Assembly (NCBI GenBank): GCA_001051155.2
Contig: JYIP02000005.1
Coordinates: 4,526,001-4,590,000 of the forward strand
Source: Chrysoporthe austroafricana
Lineage: Eukaryota; Ascomycota; Sordariomycetes; Diaporthales; Cryphonectriaceae
Reading direction: 5' to 3'
DNA length: 64,000 nt
Shown here: one piece after another, positions 43,256 through 54,097 of the stretch
How the letters are laid out: every line of letters starts with the position of its first letter
How positions within the stretch are numbered: the stretch's first letter is position 1
Position numbers and translations under genes: made by a program
The notes under the pieces: model-generated
Databases searched by the model: none
Told to the model about the DNA's origin: nothing
What the model saw: only the letters and a program-made list of their open reading frames with translations

Positions 43256-44290
43256 ATGAAAAGACCACTCGATGACATTGCGGCGGACGTAGACGCGTTG
43301 CAGATGCTTCGCCTGCACCTACCGAGTGGCAGCCCTCGTACCTGTGGCACAGGACTGGGGGCAGCCCGGATGCAAACCTCGTGTGCAAGCATTTTTTGCA
43401 CACGAGGTTTGCATCCATTTTTTGCATACGGGGTTTGCATCCGGGCTGCCTGGTATTTCGAGCAGGAATGAAGACCATGGTTCAGACAGTTGCAGTCTGT
43501 ATCGCGGTTGACAAGTGTGCGGCCCGGACTCTTGAAGAGATTCTCGAGCTTTCGCTGGCCGTGTGAACGAAACCAAGCGGGTTCCCTTCTGAAGGAGATA
43601 AGCGCGATAGAAAGAGCAGTCGCCGTGATCTTTCCCTCACGACAAGCAACCGAGAAGGTGCCGGGGCGACTGCTACTTGGCTCTGAGGCCAGCATCTGGG
43701 ACGAGACCCAGGTGAGTTACACGAGCTACACCGCTCCAGGGGTTGTATTTTCACGGAGCCCGCCGCTGACGGTGTCTTGCAGGGGGAGCTAACCTTCCGC
43801 TTGCCACACTGCCCTCGTCCCCGCGAGGACAGCGCGAACGTGGTAGGTATTAACAACGCTTGGTGGGATCCGATTTGAGCAGGGCAGGTCGCGTCTCCCG
43901 GGGGCAGTGGCGCTTCACGTCGTGCTGCCTCTGAATGCTCACCTCTCGAATAACTGGTTCGCAGGAAGGGGGTTTGAAGAGCTCAGCAAGCGAGTTCTGG
44001 AGGGGATTGACAAGGAGGGACATCGGACGCGGGATTTGGTACAAGCGGGCTGACGATACGAAGCTCTTGCATGTTTTCAACAGGCTGTACATCTTAAATT
44101 CAAGCCCGACATCGTTCCTCATCTTTGTTCCTGGTCCTTATGCCTAGCGCGACATGCCTGCGGTGCTGTGCTCGTTGATGAGGCTGTTTTCGTACCAAGC
44201 CCAGTCAGCGGTCTCACGGTTGAGAAGGCCATCACAGTGAGAGGCGCCTGCTGCCGAGCAACGCGCCGCCGGCGGAGCAAAAACACCCAG
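43256..44290 (+). pseudogene. decayed spliced gene, family unknown
   Basis: Fragments with coding character and plausible splice sites. MKRPLDDIAADVDALQMLRL (43256) runs into a palindrome, and the piece MKTMVQTVAVCIAVDKCAAR continues behind it (43468-43563). SLLKEISAIERAVAVIFPSR..SIWDETQ follows, up to a GTGAGT donor at 43711. A 60-nt exon GELTFRLPHCPRPREDSANV (43789-43848) comes next. Then there is a frame with LSNNWFAGRGFEELSKRVLE, a TGA after LVQAG (44052), and RYEALACFQQAVHLKFKPDI, which resembles a TPR helix pair. The frame changes and the internal TGA argue for a pseudogene. Single-stop correction by an unseen intron cannot be excluded. Confidence 0.4.
43360..43450. repeat. three-arm palindromic repeat (MITE-like)
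   Basis: Arm A (43360-43388) begins GGCAGCCCGGATGCAAACC. Its last 21 bases are repeated exactly in inverted form at 43396-43416 (arm B). The complete 29 bases are repeated inverted at 43422-43450 (arm C) with 27 of 29 matches. A can therefore pair with B (7-nt loop) or with C, giving two alternative hairpins. A-T-rich linkers (ATTTTTT) separate the arms. Confidence 0.9.
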
Positions 44291-44854
44291 TAAGCTAATC
44301 ACTGCATCGACTGCGCATTTCTTGTTCTGTAAGCATAGGACTGCGATGCAAGGCTCCGCTACAGAGGTGGAAGGGTAGAGCCCAGCAACCAGGCCATGCA
44401 TCCTTTAGTCCTCACTTTTCGAACCGGGAACACATGCTTCGTCTTAGGTTCAAGAGAAAGGCACTAGAAATTCAGATCTACGTCTACGTCTGGGTCTACG
44501 CCTACGTCTACGTCTACGCCTACGTTTACGTCTACACCTCAAGAAGACAAGGAAGCATGACCCGCGGAAGGGCGTCGTGGATGACAAGCAGGTAGCATGT
44601 GAGTCCCGATGTGATTGGTCCGGCGCGGCTCCTCTGTAATCCTCTAGTGGCGAAGTCAGAGAGTCACAGGGGCCGCCGCGAGCCGCTAGGCCCGCCATCC
44701 CATCCCCAACCCGGAGGGCGAGGCTGAACTGCATTCTGAATTCTCGATTCTTCCTTACAGGAACCTGCCACACACCACACACAACGGCGACGGAGGGAAC
44801 GACCTCACCGAGGAGCTCAGACATCTTGTCGTCAGGAGGCAATTTTCAGAGAAA
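44291..44854. other. leader/promoter of the STK19-family gene
   Basis: Contains the hexanucleotide repeat. No gene was recognised. Confidence 0.4.
44476..44536. repeat. TACGTC hexanucleotide repeat
   Basis: About ten imperfect copies of TACGTC/TACGCC, not in a supported gene. Confidence 0.85.
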
Positions 44855-46243
44855 ATGACAAGCCGTCTTCGCGCCATCCTGGGGGACTCCAACCGCGTGA
44901 AGAAGAAGAAGCCCTCCAGCCCCAGGCGGACTTCTGGTGGTGGAACGCACGACGCCAACAACAACAGAAGAGCCTCACCGTCGTCTTCATCATGGAGCGA
45001 CTCGCTCCCACGCACCAAAGCCGGGGCGTCACCCGCACCGGCCGCGCCTAAAGGACCACCACCGCCGCCCGCGCCCGCGCCCGCGCCCGCCGAGGACCCG
45101 GAGGCGGAGCACGACTTCTTCCTCGACCAGGACGGCCCGCTCCCGGACGCCGGGCTGGCGGCGGCGCTCGCGGCGGACCTGACCCTCCGCGACGTGCCGC
45201 AGGCGATGCGCTACGCGCAGGCGCACATGTTCACGCCGCTGCCGGAGCGGCCCTCGGCGTGGGGGCTGGGTGCCGCGCGCCCCGCCGAGGTGCTGGCCCT
45301 CCGCCGCGCGCTGCCGCCCGCCACCACCGCCGCACACCTGCACGCGCTGCTGCGGAGCCCGACGGCCGTGGAGCGGGAGGCCGCCGTGCTGGCACGCGCC
45401 GGCGCGGTGCGCAAGGTCGTCGTCCTGCGGCGCGGGGGCGGCGAGGGGCGCCGGGCCGGCGGCGGCGTCGTGGAGCTCCTGGTCGAGGCTGGGGCGCTGG
45501 AGGGGATGGTGGACGGGTCGGCGGCCTTGGGCACGGAGACGAAGGGCGCGTTCGTGGCCTGGCTGAGGGCGAACCCGGCGAAGCTGAAGGTGGCCGCCGG
45601 AGATGTCGACAGGGGAGGAGGAGGCGCAGCGCAGGAGGGGAGGCTGAAGCCCGGGCAGGTCGACGAGCTGGTCCGCGGCGGCTTCCTCACGACGTACCAC
45701 GACTTCGACATCGGGCACGTGTCTTCGGGCTTCGCGAGGCCCGAGGACAAGGGGACGATGCTGAGCCTCGACGCCGTCTCCCGCGCCGCCGCTGGCTCGG
45801 TCGCGGCCGTGGGCGGCACAGGCGCCATCCACAGCTCCGGGGGCAGCGGCGGCGCGCGGGCGGGCGGCGCGAGCTCACGGCCCCCCGGCGGCAGCGCCGG
45901 CGACAGTGACATGTCGCTCGCCGTGCCGGGCCAGGGCGCCTACCTGAAGCTGCGGGCCGCCGCGCTGGCGCACCTCGCGGGGCTCCTCGGCCGGTCGGCC
46001 TACGGGGAGGTGCCGGAGGCCCTGCTGCGGGAGCGGTGGGACGGCGGCGTGGCGGGCGGCTCGCGGCAGCACGCCGCCAAGCGGGCGCGCCGCGAGTTCG
46101 CGGGCGTCCTGCCCGCGCGGACGCGGAAGTGGCGGGAGTTCCACGGGCTCGCGTTCGAGTGGGTCCTGCACGAGGCCGTCGGCGCCGGGCTGGTCGAGGT
46201 GTTCGAGACGGGCAGCGTGGGCAGGGCGGTGCGGCTGCTGTGA
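44855..46243 (+). CDS. STK19-family winged-helix protein
   Basis: Intronless, 462 aa. The first 95 residues are basic then Ser/Pro/Ala-rich and disordered (SNRVKKKKPSSPRR; PPPPPAPAPAPA). The STK19 domain follows: LAADLTLRDVPQAMRYAQAH, ARPAEVLALRRALPPATTAA, HLHALLRSPTAVEREAAVLA, GAVRKVVVLRRGG, then GGFLTTYHDF and, after a Gly/Ser-rich insert, GQGAYLKLRAAALAHLAGLL and RKWREFHGLAFEWVLHEAVG. Despite its old name, human STK19 is a winged-helix DNA-binding protein in transcription-coupled repair, not a kinase. No protein-kinase motifs are present here either. A nuclear role is inferred. The codon use is extremely GC-rich, which creates long shadow frames. Confidence 0.88.
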   Translation: MTSRLRAILGDSNRVKKKKPSSPRRTSGGGTHDANNNRRASPSSSSWSDSLPRTKAGASPAPAAPKGPPPPPAPAPAPAEDPEAEHDFFLDQDGPLPDAGLAAALAADLTLRDVPQAMRYAQAHMFTPLPERPSAWGLGAARPAEVLALRRALPPATTAAHLHALLRSPTAVEREAAVLARAGAVRKVVVLRRGGGEGRRAGGGVVELLVEAGALEGMVDGSAALGTETKGAFVAWLRANPAKLKVAAGDVDRGGGGAAQEGRLKPGQVDELVRGGFLTTYHDFDIGHVSSGFARPEDKGTMLSLDAVSRAAAGSVAAVGGTGAIHSSGGSGGARAGGASSRPPGGSAGDSDMSLAVPGQGAYLKLRAAALAHLAGLLGRSAYGEVPEALLRERWDGGVAGGSRQHAAKRARREFAGVLPARTRKWREFHGLAFEWVLHEAVGAGLVEVFETGSVGRAVRLL

Positions 46244-49200
46244 GGCCTTCCGCGCGGGCCGGGACAGCGCCTCTGGGTGCGAGCGGATGGGCGCTGCGAG
46301 AGGGGGCCCCCGATATCAGAGATAGTCTGTCTGCTGGGCGCTGCTTGCGGCCCTGCGGACGGGTCACGCCCAGAGCCCACGCCAAGCATGATTTCGTGGC
46401 GTGTTGCTTTACGAGGCTCGTCCGCGGACGACAAGGACACGGGCTCCATTTCCCCCTGGCAGATCCGTGATGCGATCGCGCAGGCCGACGATCCCAACCC
46501 GGTGATCGGGGTTCGCCCAGGGGACACGCTATCCCGTACAGAATGCAGAGCTATCCTCCTCCTGGTACATAGCACGGCGATAGACCCCCCAGCGCGCGCC
46601 CTGGCCGGCCCATAACCCAGCAGGTCTCCGCCCACAGCAGGACACGACGGCCGACGCTGGGCGCCGCGCCGGGGTGACCCGGCCTCGTGCTGGGCCCGCG
46701 AGAGCCCTGCGTGCCTGTCTCCTGACGGGCGCCAGGCCAGATGGCCTCTAGCCCGCCCATGTGCGCCGGCAGCTTGATCAGGAGCTTGTACGCATCTGTA
46801 CAGTGCCCCCGTTGTCAGGTCTTATCCTCTCACTGGAGCCTCCGGCACGCGGCTCAGACCGTTGGGGCGGCATTTGGGAGGAACCGGCCGGTCTAGAAAG
46901 GGGGTCGGAAATCGGCATGGTCATCCACGATAATAGGCTTATTTTATTATTTTCTGCTGCCAGGCAGGACGAGGAACGAGAGCGAGCCCGGTCGCCCTCG
47001 AAGGCCACCCCCCCAGCGCCGGCTGCGCGCACTGCTGCGGGCGCGCCCCGGCCTCTGGGACCGGCGGACATGTGACAGAAGCACTGGCGTATACATCAGC
47101 ACATGCGTGATAGGAACATGCGGTCCCGCGATTCGTGCAGGTCCCCACGGCGACCGAAGTGACAGCTCGTCCCCCCCCCCCGCCCGCCCGCCCTCGCCTC
47201 TCCTCCACCCTCCTCCCCGCGTGCCAGCGTCGCCGTCGAACGCTGCGTTTCGCATTAAGTGGCAATCCGGCAGGAGCGCCGGGCTGGTTGCCCACTCGGA
47301 CGGACCGTGGTGTTTCGTCTGATCTCGCTGCTGTCCGAATACTGCAGTCCTCCGCCCCGGGGCCTGGAACGGGCTGCTGATCGCGCACCGAAGATGCGCT
47401 CGGACGGTGTGCTGCTGCTGGACCGCCCAGGAGGGGGTGCCATGTGGAACAGAACTGATCGACGTTTTTTGCAGCGAGGTAAAAATCTTAACCAGCGGAC
47501 TGAGCCGATCCAAAAATACCGCAGGTTCTTGGGACGACGGTTGAGATCGCAAAAGCCAGATGGCGTGCAGCCCGGCCGTCTGATGTACGGCAGCGGCCTC
47601 GATAGATGGCGATCTGGCCAGCGTCTCGATGCAGGCTGGCTCGCTCTCCCTTTTCTCTTTCTCTCGCTCTCAGCCCTGCCGTCCCCAGCAGACCGGACGC
47701 CGCCGCCTCCACCCACGCCTGCGTCGTAAGACCTTACTAAGTATGCACATACTGTATCAAGAGCGAGGGTGAGAAGGCCCGGGCCCCACGATGGAAGGCA
47801 AGGTCGAACTTACTGCATGCAAGGCTTAGCCTACCGGTTCCTGCGTCTTCCGGCATATGCAGGTGGGGACACAGGTGTGATGGTGGAATTGGGTTTCGCC
47901 GATCGCTGTAAAGCATGCCTGCCCATACACACCACACACACACAACCCCCCCATCGCGGCGCCTGCGCAGGCGGCCACCCATCCGGATGAAGTTCGGCAA
48001 CGCGTGCGAAACCAGCAGGCTGGCCACACAAACATCTCGGCGGGGCCCCTCGTCCGGATATCTGGTACAATACTTACTCAGGATAACTCCAAGACGGTCG
48101 TTTCATGATGTTCCTTCTGCACGACGGCGTCGCCTGCAGCGTCGAGGCCATGGATAGCCCGGGCACGCCTACCACGGTAGCGTCTTGCTCCTCCAGCAGG
48201 GTGACGGCGAGAGAAACATGCCGTGCCGCAGGGCAGCAGGACGGGTGGAGGGCAGGCGGGATCCTGAAGTGTGCAGCGGGCGCAGATCACCAGAAATCAT
48301 TTGTCAAGAGAAAACTAGATCTTCGAGGCTGTGATGAAGGTTGATCCCTCCGCTCTGTGAGGCACGGTGACATCGACGAGGATCCGAGCTGAAGGAGCGC
48401 TCGCGACGAGGAGTGGGGGGCTTCCCGAAAGATACTACCCAACGTGACGGGACACTGCTGCGTCCTAGAGTGACGGGTCTCCTAGGGGCACATCTCGGTG
48501 TCCCACGAGGGCTCAAAACGGACTGGGAGATGGGGCCCTGCTGGATGCGATTCTAAATTGGGGCCCGAATCCTCTCTCGCCTCTTTTGGCTTTTGGCGTT
48601 TTTTTTTTTTTTTTCCATTTGCCCAGCCGGGATTGGCAATCGCAGACAGGCGGCCCTGAAGTCGAGATTATGCGACCTGACATCCACCGGGTTTGATCTT
48701 CGAGATAAATGGCCGTAATCTCTGATAGACGGGGGTCCCAACGAATCCTCGAAGCATAATCACGCAACGGCCGGGAAACAGAGTTCAGAGAGAGGTCAGT
48801 CGCCGGGTCACGGGAGCAGGGGTGGCGCCTGGAGGGAGAGTGAAGGAGGGAGGGCCGACCTGCGTCGGCGATGAGATCTGCTGTGCGAAGGCGTTGGTAG
48901 CAGCGCCGAGGGGTGTGCCTGCGCAAGAGAGATATTGCTGCTGATCAGATACAATAGTACGTAGCAATAGTACGGCAGGCGAGTCATGTGGCGGTTGCTT
49001 CCTGTTCGTGACATCTTCCTGGCGGGGACCTCGAAGCTCCAGGGCGTTTAACAATGGAGGCGAGATATTGCTGGCTCATCTGCGAACTCCTGACGCGGAG
49101 GAGGTAGGATGGCACGAAACACCTGCAACAGGATCAATTGTGACAATTGGACGCTCGGACAGCCACGTCGAGAAGCGTACCATCGTCCCAACATCGCGAC

Positions 49201-52200
49201 GAGCCACCGGGGGGGGGGGAGCGATCCCGTACCATACCCAGAGCACAGCCGTGACCCGGCGAGGCGGTTCAACACCCTCTTGCGGCCTCGATACCACGAC
49301 GCCGACTTATCGTCGGCCGCTGGCTCACCACCTCCCCATAACGATGGAGAGGGCCGAATTATTGGATATAAAACGGGTCGCTGACGTATCTTGGGGCTGA
49401 CGCTTTTCACTACTTAACTTCCCAGTAGAGGGGCGCCTACTTGCTATGGCGCTCGAACCGGCAGAGATCGCCGAGTGGCCACCGGCGCAGGACCCTGAAG
49501 GAAGGCAGGAAGACCACAAAATCGCCGGCGGGTGTGGGTGGGTGTGGTAGAAACCCTGTGCGATCTTCACTGCCAAATTCCACAGCCAGCAAGGGCTGGG
49601 AGAGAGCCTGGAGGTGGCAGCGGCCCCTCGGTGCCCCTTTGGGCGCTGCGGGTTGCGGGCCTGGCGCTGGGGGGGGGGGGCACAAGCCAATCCAATCGCG
49701 CAAGGTCCGGGGACCATCAGGTTCGGGATGGGGAGGAGTGGCAGAACCCGTTCGGTGGCGCCCTCCGGAGATTGCCATCGACGTAGAGGACTGGCGGCGG
49801 CGCTCGCAAGCATGGAAGGTCAAGGTTTGGGGCGGCCCTGAGGATGAGCCGAAGGGGATTCGCCCAGGGAAGCGAGGTGAGGTGAGGGTGAGGTTCGAGC
49901 CCGCCGGTGCGACGGGACCAGCGGACGCCCTCAGGAAGGCCATTGGGCGCCCGCGGCTGGGAGAGGCCACGAGATGGTCTGTGATTCCGGGGAAATCTGG
50001 ACGGATCGAATCTCACAATGCCCTTTTCTCGATCGGCCGCCTCGCCAGGCCGCCGTGGCTGGCCCTGCCCCATCGGTCCCCATCCTGCTCGACCAACAGA
50101 GGGGCCCGTACTAACATGGTAAGCAGCCGGCAAGGTGCAGCTGCATGCATGCAGTGCATAATGGGTGCCGGAGGAGGAGGGGGTCGGAAATGACGCCCTC
50201 TTGTTCCGCGGGAGAAAAAAAAGGGACCTGTCGCCTCTCACAGGCCTCGAGATGGACTATGGTACCCATCCACCCATCCATCCATCTATCCATCTGGACG
50301 TGCTCGATCGAGAAATGCGACAACCTAGAAAAGGCAAACCAAAAAAAACTAAAACAAAAAAAAAAGGGGGGGGATGTACCATAGTCCATAGTCGTACATA
50401 GTAGAGGGCGTGTGAGACCGATGCTCCCCCAGCGATCCGGACCCAGCAGACGGCATCTTCCTCCCACGAGCCAAATCTCCCAGATTAAAGATTGACAGCA
50501 CTATGCCTGTTCCGAGTATCTTTGCCTCAGTGCTACCCAGTCTTGTGCTAGGCGGGCTGGTGGATGGTGGTGGTGGTGCACCTCGCTCGCCCTGCGCGGT
50601 GCGTCCTGGCCGGGCCCGCGGGAGGGCTTCCAGGCCTTCCCACCCAGCTGGCCCTCCCCTCCCCTCCACTCCTCCCCGAGGGAGGGTTACACTGCAGACC
50701 GTTGCAGCCAGACAGGTCTTGACGCCCTGGCGCCCAGAGGCCCCCAAGCCGCCTTTTGGACGCGATGGCGCCGCCCCGTCGGTGGGTGAAAGTGGGATGT
50801 GCCTGCTGCTGCTGCTGCACGGCAGAGGATGGAGGGAGGATGCGGTATGTGCGCGGGCGGCGTAGAGCCCACCCAAGCTGGCCCTGATCTGTGAATCTGA
50901 CCCGACTCCGCAATCCTGCCCAGAGTGTCGGAACGGGGGGAGGCGGCAGATACGTCCTGTCCGCCGGCAGAGAGAGGGTTAGGGAGTGTGTGCGCGTGCG
51001 CGTGCGCGCTTGGACGGTGTCGCAATGCCATGTCTGTCGAGGTTTATGATCGAAGTCAGCAGGTCGCGAGATGGGGAGGGCGATGGGTCCCCCAGTGGAG
51101 CAGGCCCTGGGCAGGAGGACGAGTAGAGGAGGAGAGGAGAGGAGACAGGCCGTCCAGGGGGTTCGGTTCCCTAGGGCCCAGGGGGTGGCTCCCCTGGCGA
51201 GGCCTTCTGTCTCCGTCCCCTGCTGGGTGCTGGGTGCTGGGTGCTGGGTGCTGGTGATGGTGCTGGGCTATAGTACCATACAGCCCCCAGTAATTAGCAC
51301 TTAGGGTTCTCTGGCGTGCCTGCGTGCCTGGGCGGGCCTGGCGTGCCTGGCTCCCTACTGGGCGGCGAGGTGCGCGGCGTGGGCAAATCGGGTGCCGCTA
51401 GGGGCCTTACCTCAGCACCTTCTCCACCGATCGTTGAGCGCTGCCCTGTGATGGACAGGGGCCCGCCTGCAGGGACCCCTGCGCGGGCGGGCCCCAGCCA
51501 AATTGCTCCCCCCGTCGAGAGGCCACAGGGGGTCGCCACACCCTCGCAGTGCCTCGCTGCGCAGGGCCCACACGCTTGCATCGCCTCATCCCGACCCCTC
51601 GAGCCATTCACCTCGCACACCCGACCCGTGGTCAATTTCGTGCCGTGCCGTTGTCGTGTCGCCCTCGCGAATGACAGCAGAGCGACGGCACGCCTGGCTG
51701 GGCCCTTGGACTCGAGCCTGCACGCCTCCCCACCGCGCGAATCACGGGCCTGGTCTGACCTGCGCTGGCCTGTGCCTGGGCTGCCGGCTGCGCTGGCCAC
51801 TGGACGCGGTGCCACCTCACCTGGCCTCATTTCACTTTCACACCTCACCACCGCTGCCACCACGGCCGCGGCCGCCTCGACAACGCTCCTCGGTCCTCGA
51901 CGCCAGCATCTCGGCCTGCCCTCCTCGGTCTCAGGTCTCAGGCTCTGCTGATCGACCCATCGCCGCCTCCGCCCTGGGCGTGTGTGGCTTGCCTCAGTCC
52001 TGCCCACGTCTTGTGTTGCGTTACGGCCCAGGCGCCATCCCCCCACCTCGTCGTCCGCCGTTCGCACGCGCCGTCCGGCGACGTCAGGCATTAATCTCGA
52101 CCGAACACACATGACAGGGCATATCTGCTTATCATCTCATCGTCTCGTCACCTCTTCACCCACCCAACTACTCACTCACCCACCCACTCACTCACTCACC

Positions 52201-52631
52201 CACCCGCTCGCTCGCCCGCCCGCCCGCCCACGACCCGCACAGGCCATCGAGGCCGCAACCAGCCTGGGTCCCACCGCGCCAGCGCCACTTCTTCCTTCAC
52301 TCCACACCCATACTCATTTCCTTCTATACTCTGTGGACTCTCGGGAGGCGCATCTCGACTGCCTCGTCCACCCCCCTCCTCCTCCATCACCACTCGACCC
52401 CGACTCTCGCGGCCCTCCGTCCTGACCTCGCCGCCGCGATCGATCCCGCGTCCCGCCCCCAGCCCGACCGGCGTGGACACTCGAGTAACGTTCCCAGGCA
52501 GCTTACTACGACTCCCTGGGCCTGGCTAGGACCGGAAACCGACTAGCAGGGCGCGCGCACCCGTGCGTGGCCCATCCCATCCCATCTGGTCTGCTCGCAC
52601 GCTCGCTTCCAGGGCGCATCTTCATCTCGCG

Positions 52632-52697
<66 letters not shown>

Positions 52698-54097
52698 GCC
52701 TCCTCCCCGTCTGTTCTCCTCTTGCCGCCGTGGCAGCTCCCGTCCGGCTTGGATCTGGACCACCCCGCCTCGAGCCCGACCGAGCCCCTCGTCGGCGCGA
52801 TAGTGCAGGCGCCCAGACCTGAGGACGGCGACCCGACGACGACGACGACTACTACTATTCCTACCACTACAGCCCTGGCCTGTGACCGGGTTTCCTAATT
52901 CTGAACCGTCTACTGTCCTGCCGTGCGCTGGCCTCATCACCGCCCGTCGTCACCTTACTGTTCTTCGCACCTGGGACCTTTTATTTTCTTGTCGAACCCG
53001 ACCCGCTCGTCGCACGCCCGCCGGACACCCGCCGCGGGCAACCTTGTGCGACTCGGAACCTCTCCTGTTCTTATCGCGGCCGCTGCACAAAACAGCCAGC
53101 GTCGCGACCATCCTTCCCGCTGCCAGGCCGTACCATATGTGTGAGGCTGTGTCAGGTTGAGCGATCTATCCGGACCCTTTCTCCAGAGACAGGATCTATC
53201 CCTGGACCGCCGTCCCTCTCCGCACAGGGAGACGAGGAGATACCCTGAACATAATAGGTACGCGAAACCGGGGACGTACGTGATTCAGGAAGCAGGAATC
53301 CTCCCCAGGTGAGGATTCGACCCTTGCCCCGACGAGGAGCCGTCGTCGGTCGGTCTGCCTGCTCCCGGCGAAGGGAGCTTGCGCTCTACTTCGAAACCTC
53401 TCCGCGCTCCCATCTCCTCTCGTGGTCTCACCTGCCCTTACTTTTCTTAGCGCTGTCTGTTCGTCTCTCCTCTGGCACATATCCATACCCTCGAGGGCTG
53501 CCCTAGGCGTGCTTGGACTCTTTTATTGTCTGATATCCTCCATTCGTGTGGTACAGCACTGACGGTCTCCGCTAGGGATCCTGGTGGCCTTGTGCGCATA
53601 AAGGCGTTTCACTGCCTCTACCCTGTTCAACCCCAGTTTCCGCCGCCCCCCGTTGTGTCGACCTTGGGGTCTGTCACCTCGGGGCTTCAAAGCAGGAATT
53701 CCCGGACGAAAAACGTCCCTCAGCTCTGGACGGGTCGTCTGCATGACCAGGCTCTCCGCGGCGTCCCCTGTCGAAACCCCCCCAACTGGACGTCCATTGA
53801 TGGAACGGGGCTTGTTTCCTGCATCAACAACGTTATTTCCCCCTGGGCCGACCGATCTTTTTGTGGGATAGACGCCGGATTGGTTGGTTTCCAGCGCGCC
53901 TGTAGCTCCTTCCGACTGCGCGTCCCTACTCGAACGGAGGCGCTTCCTTCCCCAGGAGACGGAGGAGACGACAACACCACCTCCCGCCGCCAGCGCTGAC
54001 CTCGTCTCTCCTTGTGACTGGTGAGACCGACAGCGCAGCAGTTCAGTCGTCCCTCGGCCAGAAAGCTGCCGCCCGGTAGCCTTTCCAGGTCTTCAAG
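46244..54097. other. 7.9-kb gene-poor region upstream of the kinesin gene
   Basis: No protein with known motifs or spliced structure was found on either strand. The open frames (for example 49441-50193 and 51316-51951) are GC-rich or low-complexity. From about 51300 on the + strand is C/T-rich with many CTCAC/CCGCC runs, which suggests a long 5' leader of the kinesin gene or a non-coding transcript. Confidence 0.5.
52628..52694. repeat. (CG)n(CA)n microsatellite
   Basis: Six CG units running into about 27 CA units, in the C/T-rich upstream region of the kinesin gene. Confidence 0.95.

Noticed and set aside
45029..46635. Long antisense frames over the STK19-family gene
   Set aside because: Same codon-bias shadow effect; low complexity.
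49441..50193. 250-codon frame in the gene-poor region
   Set aside because: Trp/Gly/Arg-rich composition, no motif, no splice support, homopolymer G runs inside.
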